Shown here piece by piece: positions 1-9,986 of a DNA stretch of 64,000 nucleotides (positions are counted from its first letter, which is position 1; each line of letters opens with the position of its first letter). The DNA comes from Agaricus subrufescens. Its lineage: Eukaryota; Basidiomycota; Agaricomycetes; Agaricales; Agaricaceae. A program made the position numbers and the translations under genes. Location: the NCBI GenBank assembly GCA_029945375.1, contig CM057057.1, positions 4,960,001 through 5,024,000 on the forward strand, given 5' to 3'. The notes beneath the pieces were generated by a model, which saw only the letters and a program-made list of their open reading frames with translations, was not told where the DNA came from and did not search any database.

Positions 1-2376
1 CTCAATTTTGCTGAATCCGCCAGCAAAAAGGACTCTCCAAACCCTTCCATTGACCTAGGGTTCGAACCATTCACATCCAACACCCCACTCGTTCCCAAGA
101 TGGTGTGGAGATACCTCAGCATCCGCTTCGACCGCAACCTTCACTTCCGGGAGCACGTCAAATACTATGCCACCAAATCGCTCTCAGCAGTTCGCTGCAT
201 GAGAATTCTTGGCAACTCCAACCGAGGCCTCACGCCCAAGCAAAAACGCACCCTCTACATATCGTGCGTCCAACCAATAGCGACATTCGGTCTGCACTGT
301 TGGTACAAACCCGGTACTCGAAGCTTCAAAACCAACATGAACATGCTTCGCCTTACCCACAATCAAGGAGCTCGCTGGATCACTGGCGCATTCCGAACTT
401 CCCCCTTAGGGGGTATTACAGCCGTGGCTGGCCTAATGCCCCTTCACCTGTCCATCAAAAAGCTTTTCGAGCGATCTGTCAATCGCCTAAAAACGCTACC
501 CACGCACCACCCCGTTCTTTCATTACTAGAGCAGCGAAAAGCCAAACTTTCCACCCTCCACCCTAACTCTCTGGAGTATATGTCCAAGAGCCGACGCAAG
601 GTGTTGAAATCCCCACTGGATTCCATCATCGACAACCCTGCACACGAGGTCATCCATCCCTTGTCACCATTCATTAAACCGGGTGAACGATTTGTTGACA
701 AACACCCGAACAAAGTCAAATTCATCATTCCTCCCCCCAACAAGGAAGATAACGACAAGTACCACCTCGAGCTCAACGGTTCAACGACCAGAGAAATCAA
801 TGCCCTCCACCTCATCACGGCGGGCTGCCTCCATAAATGGGATTCGGATTTCAACCCTTCAGAACGATCCCACTCTCATATATCGCTCATCACCCTCTAC
901 AATGGCCAAGCAATTTCATCAAAGGTTCTTGCTGCTGGAAGGCGTATTACCCAAGAGACGATTGTAGGCTGGTCCGCATACCGGGCACTTCAGAAAGCCT
1001 ACAATAAACTTCAAAAAGGATGGAACGTCGAAAAAATCATCCTTTACACCACATCTCCGAGGATTGTTCACAATCTCCTTGCCGCCAACTCCAAACTGGT
1101 GGGCAAGCAATTGTCCATCGCCCTGTCCCTCGCATTTGAAGCCATAGTCGACAAGTATCCTGGAGTGGAAATCGTCGTCAAGGGCTATCATGAGTCATGG
1201 GCCACCTCAGATCCCGACACCAGCGCATGGCAGTTCAACTTTCTCCGTGCGCATGTTTACCAAGCGATCCACAATGCAGCAAAAGAGAGATACTTCACCA
1301 ACGTCTCTCTAACCTTTCCTCAGTCGCAATCCCACGACTTCGCCAAGCAGAGGACCACTTACAACGTCTTAGCTCTCTGGGTCAGAGGCTTTGACGATCC
1401 GAGAGACCGGTCATGTTTTAGGGGACATGGCTGGCTCGAATTATACCAAAAGAAACCTGGACGTCTCAAAGCGAGGGTTCCAGATTTCAATTTTCCATGT
1501 AGTCACGTCGAAGGTGGGTGGTGTAGGCAGGACGCCTCCCTTCCGCCAGACACTGACTACACACGGGTTCTCCCGACACACCTCAACCAAGGCCCTTGGC
1601 TCCGCAACCACGGTGGAGTCACGGCCGCTCACGATCTCAAACTACTTGCTCGTCTCGTACGTTTGATCACAAATCATGCACCTACTGGGGAGTATCGCTC
1701 TAGATTCTTCCCTCGTGAGCCAATGGTAGGCTGTCATGGAACGGTTGACCCACCGTTCCCGGAGTCTCGTGAACATATTCTAAATTGCTGTCCTTGGTAC
1801 GTGAGGAGAGCTAATCACTATACGATAGATGGAATTGGCACCATCCGCGGCCTCATCCTATTCCTTATGGACAACCCAAACGCTTTTACCTTCGAACCAC
1901 CGGAGCAATCGCGCGTATCAGAGTCAAGCTGGCCGGCCTACCGCGAGGAGGTGTACCGCAAGCGAGACGAAGACAACAAGGAGAGGCGCAAACGCAAGCT
2001 GCCTATTCTTGACACAGGTCCTATTTTTTGGCATGAGACCGAGGATTCCCTCTATCAAAATTGTTTCGAAGCTGACGAATGGGCCGGCTTTGATTTCGAG
2101 AAGATGACGCTTGGATCGTTGGAGGTGACAGGAGAGGTCGTTAAAGCCGAAAACGATAAGTTTTATTTCAATTGCTTTGTAGTTTTTCTATTCAGCTATA
2201 TCTTTCGCCGTTTCCTTTTCTCATTTTCACTCTCTCTAGTGTACTTGTACTCGGATCGGTCTCTGGATTCTTTTTCTTTTTTCTTTTTCTCTTCGAGCGA
2301 TGTATTTTCCGCTGGATACGTTGACTGCCCCTTTGTTGTTTGTTCCCTTTGTAATCCCCGTGGGGGGGAGAGGTAG
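1..2376 (+). CDS. LINE ORF2, C-terminal part (end of reverse transcriptase and C-terminal domain), partial
   Basis: The frame is open from base 1 to the TAG at 2374-2376, so the true start is outside the window. ORF2 of these LINEs is an endonuclease/reverse transcriptase that copies the element's RNA at the nicked target. The visible part begins after the catalytic FVDD motif, in the RT thumb (a WRYLSIRFDRNL-like segment, about residues 35-46), and aligns along its length with LINE-B and LINE-C. A Cys/His cluster (SREHILNCC) lies near residues 580-590. The last ~70 codons run through the T-rich start of the 3' UTR, as they do in the sister copies, so the real C-terminus may be shorter. No stop or frameshift is visible, which makes this the best-preserved ORF2 tail here. 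Confidence 0.8.
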   Translation, partial: LNFAESASKKDSPNPSIDLGFEPFTSNTPLVPKMVWRYLSIRFDRNLHFREHVKYYATKSLSAVRCMRILGNSNRGLTPKQKRTLYISCVQPIATFGLHCWYKPGTRSFKTNMNMLRLTHNQGARWITGAFRTSPLGGITAVAGLMPLHLSIKKLFERSVNRLKTLPTHHPVLSLLEQRKAKLSTLHPNSLEYMSKSRRKVLKSPLDSIIDNPAHEVIHPLSPFIKPGERFVDKHPNKVKFIIPPPNKEDNDKYHLELNGSTTREINALHLITAGCLHKWDSDFNPSERSHSHISLITLYNGQAISSKVLAAGRRITQETIVGWSAYRALQKAYNKLQKGWNVEKIILYTTSPRIVHNLLAANSKLVGKQLSIALSLAFEAIVDKYPGVEIVVKGYHESWATSDPDTSAWQFNFLRAHVYQAIHNAAKERYFTNVSLTFPQSQSHDFAKQRTTYNVLALWVRGFDDPRDRSCFRGHGWLELYQKKPGRLKARVPDFNFPCSHVEGGWCRQDASLPPDTDYTRVLPTHLNQGPWLRNHGGVTAAHDLKLLARLVRLITNHAPTGEYRSRFFPREPMVGCHGTVDPPFPESREHILNCCPWYVRRANHYTIDGIGTIRGLILFLMDNPNAFTFEPPEQSRVSESSWPAYREEVYRKRDEDNKERRKRKLPILDTGPIFWHETEDSLYQNCFEADEWAGFDFEKMTLGSLEVTGEVVKAENDKFYFNCFVVFLFSYIFRRFLFSFSLSLVYLYSDRSLDSFSFFFFSSSDVFSAGYVDCPFVVCSLCNPRGGER

Positions 2377-2476
2377 TGTACAGGTGATGTAAAGTACGGG
2401 GTACGCGTCGTGGCACCCTTAAGGTCCATTTTGAAATAAATGCCATTGATACAAAAAAAAAAAAAAAAAAAAAAAA
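1..2476 (+). mobile_element. LINE-A, 3' part of a Tad1-like LINE
   Basis: This is the 3' end of an ORF2-bearing non-LTR retrotransposon whose 5' part lies outside the window. It ends in a 24-base A tract (2453-2476). The 3' UTR has the block TCGAGCGATGTA...TTCCGCTGGATACGTT (about 2293-2322), which recurs in the ORF1-only elements further along. The sequence after the A tract is in the middle of another copy of the same LINE family (LINE-B), so LINE-A appears to be inserted into LINE-B. The matching target duplication would lie left of the window. Confidence 0.85.
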
Positions 2477-3989
2477 GGACTTGAAGCCAAACGAGTCATT
2501 CTATATACCACCTCGCCATCCATCGTTCGCGAACTTATGGCGGTTTCATCCAAGCCATTCGGTAGTCAATTGTCGATTGCTGTCTCGCTCATGTTTGAGG
2601 CTCTAGTAACCAAATTCCCATCAGTGGATATTTGCATGAAGGGCTTCAGAGAGAGTTGGGCAACTCGACCACCGGATAGCAATGTCGGCCTTCAGCCGGC
2701 GGCTTATCAGGCTTATTGGAACGCTAGAAAAGAGCGAACCTTCACTTGGGCGGGGATTCAGTTTCCTCAATCCGCGTCATATAGATGGGCCAGAAGCGAA
2801 ACCACTAAATCAGCTATCGCACTATGGCAACAAGGGTTCGATGACCCAACGAACCGACCTTGCTTCAAGGGACAAGGTTGGTACGACACAAAATCCTGCA
2901 AAGTGGAATCTGAGAGAGCGAAGCATAGCGCTTTGTATCCGGATCACTTTTGGGTATCAAGCAGGGAATTGAGAGCGGGGCTAGCCACCTCCCCCTTTGC
3001 TCTGCATGATGAATTTCACGACGGTAGTTTCGGGACTGGGATGTTGAGGTCGGACGCCTCCTACTCAGACTATCAACTCCGTCTGGGGAAGAAGAAATCT
3101 GGCCGGTTAAAACAGGGTGGTGCCGCTGGCTCAGATAATTCGGATCGGTTAAAACAGGGCGGTGCCGCTGATCACGAAAATAGTTGTAAGTTCACGGTTG
3201 ATAAACCAACTCACCTCAATTTAGGCTTATGGCTCCGCAACTACGGTGGGGTCTCTGTCACTCATAACTCCCCTTTGTGTGCTCGGCTTGTGCGCACAAT
3301 TACCAATCATGCCCCAATCGGATCTTATCGCACCAGATTCTTCCCGAATGAACCATTCAAGATGTGTCCTTGCTCTCCCAACTCCCAACTCACCCGAGAT
3401 GCGTCAGCATATTCTCAATGTCTGCCCCCTATTCGTCAGAAGGGCGGAACACTACTCTATCGGCGGGATCGAATCCATTCAAGGTCTCATCTTATTCCTG
3501 ACCGACAATCCTAAAGCATTCGCATTTGAAGATGACTCTGATCTTCCAAGAGTGCCATGTATATGTGAACCAGACTGGCCTGCGTATTACAAGCAGGTAT
3601 ACCAGCAACGGAAGGATGAGAATCAAGAGAGGAGGAAGCGCAAGCATTCTCTTCTAATGGGGCCAATTTTCTACCATGAAACGATTATGAGCCAGTTTGA
3701 AACCGTGTTCGAGGCGGATGAATGGAGAGAGGTGTTTGTGAACTCGGTAATGGAGATGAAGCCGTGGACTCGGCGGAATGTACACAAAAGGTGCAAGGAG
3801 TTTCTATTTTTTGTGCTTGTATTTGAACGTTTTCTTTTCCTCTTGTTCTGCAGTAATGTACTTGTATTTCAAGCGATTGTTCTCTCTTCTTTTTCTTTTT
3901 CTCTCTCTCATATAGCGTTGACCAAGTCCACTGGATACGTTTCTTTTGCTCATTTGTTGGTCGTTTTTCAATGTAATGTCTTGAGCTGA
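2477..3989 (+). pseudogene. LINE ORF2 C-terminal fragment with frameshift
   Basis: The translation starts GLEAKRVILYTTSPS and matches LINE-C from 29579. A 7-base tandem duplication (ACTCCCA, around 3381-3387, absent at the equivalent site in LINE-C near 30477) shifts the frame just before the conserved Cys/His cluster (CPCSPNSP...RQHILNVC). The original frame continues to a stop at 3987-3989. Between 3100 and 3180 a ~42-base unit containing GGTTAAAACAGGG.GGTGCCGC is repeated twice and still reads in frame. Confidence 0.8.
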
Positions 3990-4092
3990 CAGAGGTAGTG
4001 TACAGGTGATGTAAAGTACGGGGAACGCGTTATAGCTGCCTGCAGGTTGATTTTGAAATAAATCCCATTGATTACAAAAAAAAAAAAAAAAG
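2477..4092 (+). mobile_element. LINE-B, 3' fragment
   Basis: This second LINE 3' end is closely similar to 29579-31186 of LINE-C and begins abruptly mid-ORF2 straight after the A tract of LINE-A. It ends in a 17-base A tract (4076-4092). About 26 bases of unassigned sequence (4093-4118) then lead into copia RNase H sequence. Its 5' portion was presumably separated from it by the LINE-A insertion. Confidence 0.85.
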
Positions 4093-4118
4093 CTTCCATT
4101 TAATTTCATATTCCACCC

Positions 4119-4503
4119 AGGTCGATACAGGTGGATATGTGACTCTGGTGTCTGGAGCTGCTGTAGGATGGTCCTCAAAGCGTCAGCCCTTTGTGACTCT
4201 CTCGAGCACTGAGGCTGAATTTGTTGCTGCCGTCGAAGCTGGAAAGGAGATCAAGTGGACTAGGAACATTCTGACTGAGTTTGGCTATCACCAGACACTC
4301 CCTCAACGCTTTTTGTGGATAACAAGTCTGGTATCAGTGTAGCCAAGAATCCTGAGCACCATGGGTGCATGAAACACCTAGATCTTCACTTCTATTGGCT
4401 CCGCGAGGCTGTAAAAGATGGAGTCATTGATCCTCTCTATGTATCCACTGACCAGCAAGTTGCGGACATCCTAACCAAGGCTGTATCAAGGGAAAGTTGT
4501 TGA
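4119..4503 (+). pseudogene. copia RNase H C-terminal fragment
   Basis: The residues TLSSTEAEFVAAVEAGKEIK identify the conserved C-terminal part of Ty1/copia RNase H. A single-base loss near 4310 separates the frame ending at 4342 from the next block (NKSGISVAKNPEHHG). A further change near 4480-4500 gives an early stop at 4501-4503, compared with copies that continue to an LGLGH ending. It is a dead remnant. Confidence 0.85.
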
Positions 4504-4563
4504 CTTTGCTGTGCCATTGTTAGGACTTGGAGCTTAGTGTGGACTGGTTGGATCAAGGGAGTG

Positions 4564-4860
4564 TGTTAGACTGCCCCAGCAGTCTGTGTTAGAGTGCCCC
4601 AACAGTCTTGTATATGGACTTAGAGATGGTACAACTTTCTGATCATGTGATATATTAGTAAGCACATGTTGAACTTGTCTGTGAACGCTCTAGAAGCCTT
4701 TAGCTTCTTAGACTTGTTCACAGGTGAGTATAGAGTTCTGTATATTCATAGATAGCTTCTTAGACTTGTTCACAGGATTGCTCAATCAATTCTTATCCGA
4801 TTCACTCGTGACTACCACTGTTAGAACCGTCTCCGCACGCGCTACGTTCTACGTCCAACA
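4564..4860 (+). repeat. copia LTR, subfamily A (297 bp)
   Basis: It begins TGTTAGACTG and ends GTCCAACA. It shares internal blocks (a twice-repeated GCTTCTTAGACTTGTTCACAGG) with the LTRs at 46749 and 52781. The first ~23 bases are a tandem doubling of the LTR start (TGTTAGACTGCCCC / TGTTAGAGTGCCCC), also present at 46749 but not at 52781. Confidence 0.9.
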
Positions 4861-7445
4861 GAATACATGTCTAAAGCGTTCCTAGCCTTCACGGAGCAGT
4901 GTGGCATCGATAGGAGGCATTCTACTCGCAACAGGCCTCAGCAGAACGGTCTAGCTGAAAGGGCTAACAGAACTATGGGGGAAAGGATCACTGCAATGCT
5001 CTCTGAGTCGAACTTGCCCCCAAGTTTCTGGGGTGAATGCATCTCCTCTATGGTGCATGTATGGAATAGGCTTCCTACGTTGTCTCTCCCTGGTTCTACA
5101 CCCTTCCAAGCGTTCTATAAGCGAAAACCCGACGTTTCCCACCTCCGGGTATGGGGGTGCACTGCCTACGTGCATATACAGCGAGATAAACGCAATTCTC
5201 TTCAGCCCCACTACGAAAAATGCGTTTTCATAGGCTATCCTACTGGCTACAAGGGCTGGAAGTTCTATAACCCAGTTCAATCATCTCTGAAAGGGCAGAA
5301 TCCGATGAAAGGTACTTTCCTGGCACTTCTAGAGCTCAACTCGATGCTGTTCCTTCATTTGCTGGCCCTCCCAGCTCTCCCGAAACTCCTATCGCTTCAG
5401 AGCCCTCTCCAGCGCTCCCCTCGTCGCATTTCGGCTTCCCACCTCTCCAGGATGAAGGGGGTGGTATCTGGCCTCTCCCTGCACCATCTCCGCTGCCTAG
5501 TTCGACTCCTGCAAGTGATATTCCTCCTGAAGAGTCTAAAGCACCTCAGAATGCTTCTGAAGCTCCTGTGATCGCTCCTGCATCTCCTGTGCTCGCTCCT
5601 GCATCTCCTGTCGCTCCCTCTCCACCTAGAACGCCTCTACAACCTCCTACACCACTCCCTGTCACTCCTCCGACCGCTCCTGTGCCTGCTGAGCCCCCAC
5701 GAGTCCCTAGGCGCACCAATCGAGTTAGACGACCCCCTGGTGAGTGGTGGAGGGTCAAAAACATCGACCTACCTGGAGACAACCCAGAACTGGAAGAGGA
5801 GGCCGCTTTTTTGGTTGACAGTGACTTCTGTGATGTAGAGTTTGCTGGAGCAGTTTCTAATGCAGATCCTCGCTCCTACAGGCTGGCTATGCAGTCCCCT
5901 GATCGCTCTCACTGGCAGGATGCTTGTAACACTGAGATTTTCAATCTGGAGGCCAACAGGACCTGGGAACTCGTTGATTTGCCTCCTGGAAAGAAGGTAG
6001 TCAACTCTGGATGGGTATTCAAGGTTAAAAGGCATGCCGACGGCTCAATTGAGCGCTACAGGGCTCACCTTGTTGCTAAGGGCTTCTCCCAGCGTCCTGG
6101 CTTTGATTACACCGAGGTTTTTGCTCCTACATTTCGCCCTGCCTCCCTGTGCCTCATTGTAGCCTTAGCTGCAAGAGAAGGCTTCAAAATGCGCTCTGTT
6201 GACATCTCTTCTGCCTTTACCTATGGGGAACTTGAAGAGGAGATCTACATGAGACAACCAGAAGGCTACCACACTGGGGGACCTAATATGGTCCTCAGGC
6301 TCCGAAAATCGCTCTATGGCCTTAAGCTGGCTGCCAGGCAATGGAACAAGAAGCTCAGAAGTGTCCTAGAAGGTATTGGCTACACCAGGCTTCACTCCGA
6401 CAACTCTATCTACATTTATTCCAAGGGAGACATCAAGGTCATAGTGCCTGTCTTCATTGATGATATAACTCTGGTGTCAAAAAGCGATTCTGCTGTCTCT
6501 GCTGCTGTCTCTGAGCTGTCTAGCCACTTCAAACTTCGAGATCTCGGGTCTACCACTCTGCTACTGGGTATTCAGGTGAAGCAGGACCGTTCTAAGCGCA
6601 CTATTTCGCTCTCACAAGAGCACTACATCAAGGAGCTGCTAGAACGATTCAATATGGATGATTCCAACTCCCTTTCCACCCCACTTCCACCTGGTTCTGA
6701 GCTCTCCGACATTGTGCCCTCTCTCGAGGAGCAAGCTGAGATGAAGTCAGTTCCTTATCTCTCTGCTGTAGGTGCCCTGCAGTATCTGGCCACCATGACT
6801 CGTCCCGACATCGCTTATGCTGTCTCCTACCTTGGGAGATTCAATCATAGCCCTGCTCCTGCCCATTGGCTTGCAGTGAAGCATTTACTTCGCTATTTGA
6901 AGGGCACCCTGCACTACCAGCTTGTCTACAGAGGTGGTGACTCTGGGGAACTGTTTACCACCTATTCCGACGCCTCTCACAGCGGCTGCAAGGCCACAGG
7001 TCGAGCTACAGGTGGATATGTGACTATTGTCTCTGGTGCTGCTGTGGGCTGGTCCTCAAAGCGTCAGCCTTTTGTGACTCTCTCGAGCACTGAGGCCGAG
7101 TTTGTGGCTGCTGTTGAGGCTGGAAAGGAAATCAAGTGGACCAGGAACATTCTCAGCGAGTTTGGCTACCCCCAGACACTTGCTTCCACTTTATTTGTTG
7201 ATAACAAGTCTGGAATCAGTGTGGCAAAGAATCCTGAGCATCACGGGCGCATGAAACACCTAGATCTTCGGTTCTACTGGCTCTGGGAGGCTGTAGAAGA
7301 AGGAATCATCGATCCACTCTATGTTTCTACTGATCAGCAAGTGGCAGACATTCTGACCAAGGCTGTGGCACCAAAGGTGATTGATTTTGCTGTCCCGCTA
7401 TTGGGACTTGGACACTGGACTGCTTGGATCAAGGGGGTGTGTTAG
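4861..7445 (+). pseudogene. copia polyprotein: integrase C-terminus, reverse transcriptase, RNase H
   Basis: The order is integrase (RPQQNGLAERANRT; WNRLP; FKAFYKRKP-like block), a linker rich in Pro/Ala/Ser, then RT with the FIDD catalytic box (about 6453-6464) and RNase H (SSTEAEFVA). A ~10-base deletion near 5277, relative to the copies at 45740 and 47860, throws the frame in the linker between integrase and RT. From 5568 to the TAG at 7443-7445 the RT/RNase H frame is uninterrupted. The stop codon lies inside the LTR. Pol cannot be made as one protein from this copy, although the RT-RNase H half looks chemically complete. Confidence 0.85.
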
Positions 7446-7756
7446 AATGCCCCAAGCATTCAGTTATTAGAGTGACTGGTTAATTTGTTTTGAGTATATC
7501 TCGACTTAGAGTATAGCGGACGCTTCCGCTCACGTGATAGATTAGTCAGCGCATGTTGAACTTGCCTGTGGACGACTTAGAAGTCTTTAGCTTCTTATAC
7601 TTGTCCACAGGTGAGCAATCTCTTTGTATTGTTGTTTTAGCTTCTTATACTTGTCCACAGATTAACTGTGCTAATACTAGCTCATTTCTTATCCGATCCG
7701 CTCGATACTAGTGTCGTTAGGATCGCCACTGCGAACTCTACGTTCTACTTCCAACA
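7440..7756 (+). repeat. copia LTR, subfamily B (317 bp)
   Basis: It runs TGTTAGAATGCCCC...CTTCCAACA. This is the reference copy for subfamily B, also found at 34028, 34746, 43253, 51119 and 61640. It contains two copies of a GCTTCTTATACTTGTCCACAG block. It is related to LTR-A but clearly diverged from it. Confidence 0.92.
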
Positions 7757-9694
7757 TTCAAATAGCGAAGTAAATGCTTCACTGCAAGCCAATGGGCAGG
7801 AGCAGGGTTATGATTGAATCTCCCAAGGTAGGAGACAGCATAAGCGATGTCGGGACGAGTCATGGTGGCAAGATACTGCAGGGCACCTGCAGCAGAGAGA
7901 TAAGGAACTGATTTCATCTCAGCCTGCTCCTCGAGAGAGGGCACATTAGGGACCCCAGTGTGATAGCCCTCTGGTTGCCTCATATAGATCTCCTCCTCGA
8001 GTTCCCCATAGGTGAAGGCAGAGGAGATGTCAACAGAGCGCATTTTGTAGCCCTCTCTAGCAGCCAGAGCTATAATGAGTCTCAAAGAGGCAGGACAAAA
8101 TGTAGGGGCAAAGACCTCGGTGTAATCGAATCCAGGACGTTGGGAGAAGCCCTTAGCAACAAGACGAGCCCTATAGCGCTCAATAGAGCTGTCGGCATGC
8201 CTTTTCACCTTGAAGACCCAGCCAGAATTGACTATCTTCTTACCAGGAGGCAGCTCAGTGAGTTCCCAAGTCCTGTTAGCCTCGAGATTGAATATCTCAG
8301 TGTTACAAGCATCGACCCAGTGTTCCCTGTCAGGGGACTGCATAGCAAGCCTGTAGGTGCAAGGATCAGCTGTAGAAACAGCTCCAGCAAACTCAACCTC
8401 GTAGACGTCAGTATCCACTGAGAGAGCAGCTTCATCGTCATCTTCTGGGTCTCTAGCAGGCAGATTAGGTTGTCTGACCTTCCACCAGTCACCAGGAGGC
8501 TTCCAAACGCACCCAGTGCGACGTGGCACTCTAGGAGGCTCAAGGGGCACTCCAGAAGTGGGAGGAGTCACAGGGAGCGGAATCGGAGCTTGTGGAGGTG
8601 GAGTAGCAGGGCTAGGAGGAGGAGGACCAGGTAGAGGAGTCTCCTCTTCGAGAGGAATAGCAGGAGAACTGGGAATGGGAGGCTGAAAGCGAGCAGGGAC
8701 AGGGCTAATATCACCCCCTTCATCTAGGAGAGGTGGCACTCCGAAATGCGACGTCGGTGGTGCAGGAGAATGCTCAGAAGTAGTCTGAGGCTCAGGGAAG
8801 GGGGGAGGGCCAGCAAATGAAGGTATAGCATCGAGTTGGGCTCTAGAAGTGCCAGGAAAGTACCTCTCGTCGAAATCAGCCCTCTCCGAGATCACTGAAC
8901 ACTTAGTGACTGGATTATAGAACTTCCAGCCCTTGTAGCCTGCAGGATAGCCTATAAAGACGCATTTTTTGTAGTGAGGCTCCAGAGAAGTCCTCTTATC
9001 TCGCTGTACATGCACATAGGCAGTGCACCCCCATACTCGGAGGTGGGAGACATCAGGCTTTCGCTTATAGAAAGCCTGGAAGGGTGTAGTCCCAGAAAGC
9101 GACGCAGTAGGCAGCCTATTCCACACATGGACCATAGAAGAGATACACTCCCCCCAGAAAGAGGGAGGAAGTCGAGATTCAGAGAGCATAGCAGTGATTC
9201 TTTCACCCATAGTCCTATTAGCTCTCTCCGCAAGGCCATTCTGCTGAGGCCTGTTGCGAGTAGAATGCCTCCTTTCGATGCCAGACTGCTCCGTGAACGT
9301 TAGGAAGGCCTTAGACATGTATTCACCGCCTTTATCATCCTGTAGAGCCCAAATTTTGACTCCAAGTTGATTTTCGGCCCAAGATTTGTAGACTTTGAAT
9401 GCTTCAAAGGCTTCTGACTTGCTTTTGAGCAAGTGTACAGCCCGGAATCGCGTCGTGTCGTCTATAAAGGTGATCCAGTACTTGTAGCCTGAGTGGGAAG
9501 CGACTGGGAGTGGTCCATGAAGATCTGAGTGCACCAGCTCAAGAGGAGATCAATTATGGCTGGAGGAGGGGGGAAATGGAAGTGAATGCATCTTTCCTGC
9601 AAGGCAGGGCTCGCATATTGGGTCAGGAGGAGCATTAGAATCGAGTTTAAGGCCTGTAACAAGGTCCTTACTCAACATAGACTTCACATCAGCA
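7757..9694 (-). pseudogene. copia integrase-RT-RNase H with in-frame loss of the RT catalytic core
   Basis: The reading frame from 9534 to 7757 is open through integrase (HSDLHGPLPVASHSGYKYW; RPQQNGLAERANR), the Pro-rich linker, the first half of RT (WVFKVKRHADSSIERYRARL; DISSAFTYGELEEEIYMRQP) and RNase H. Compared with cop1b or cop4, about 430 bp between EGYHTG and VPSLEEQ are missing, and the frame is kept. The loss removes the FIDD catalytic box, so this RT cannot be active. A TGA at 9552-9550 (SHN-stop-SPLEL) interrupts the integrase start. cop7 carries the same TGA, while cop4 has CGA there. Confidence 0.85.
9682..9694. other. Target-site duplication of LINE-C, left copy
   Basis: CTTCACATCAGCA here and CTTCACATTAGCA at 31187-31199 (one mismatch) flank LINE-C. 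The copia reading resumes after the right copy, which confirms the insertion boundaries. Confidence 0.85.
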
Positions 9695-9986
9695 CACCGC
9701 TTCTTGATCTGTAACCACCACCTTCCTGTTTAGGATATTGGTGTTGGACGGCATTTAGTAGTGGTAATACACGTTCTACAGGGATAACGCTTGATATCTC
9801 GCGACCCCCTGCGCTCTAGTATGTCTGGGTTACGCAACCAGCCGTACAACCAAGAAGCCATCGTGAGCCGCCCACGTCGCCATCGGGAAGTGTTCGTTCA
9901 CTATATTTAAGCGTCCAAGAAGTCTTCTTTTTTAAAGGACCAAGGACCTAGTGTCAAGAACAGCTGCTCCTAAGAAGAAGAGGAGT
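9695..9986 (+). promoter_or_regulatory. 5' UTR and probable internal promoter of LINE-C
   Basis: The first ~45 bases (CGCTTCTTGA...ACCACCACCTTCCTG) are closely similar to the 5' ends of all the complete half-LINEs here (D, F, H, J, K) and of element N. Conservation of the very start across elements with different contents suggests a promoter or RNA signal. That function is an inference. A TAA in the ORF1 frame at 9933-9935 rules out an earlier ORF1 start. Confidence 0.6.

Larger units (their letters stand above)
4119..4860 (+). mobile_element. cop1a, 3' end of a Ty1/copia element with LTR-A
   Basis: This fragment contains the last part of the copia RNase H domain, a purine-rich tract (AAGGGAGTG) just before the LTR, and a complete LTR of subfamily A. 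The 5' side was cut away by LINE-B. Directly after the LTR (4861) comes the integrase of a different copia copy, so cop1a was probably inserted into cop1b. Confidence 0.85.
4861..7756 (+). mobile_element. cop1b, 3' two-thirds of a Ty1/copia element with LTR-B
   Basis: The fragment starts in the integrase (GAATACATGTCTAAAGCG) directly after LTR-A and runs through the Pro-rich linker, reverse transcriptase and RNase H to a purine tract (AAGGGGGTG) and a complete LTR-B. Downstream sequence is minus-strand copia (cop2), so cop1b is probably inserted in cop2. Its 5' half would be left of the window. Confidence 0.9.
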
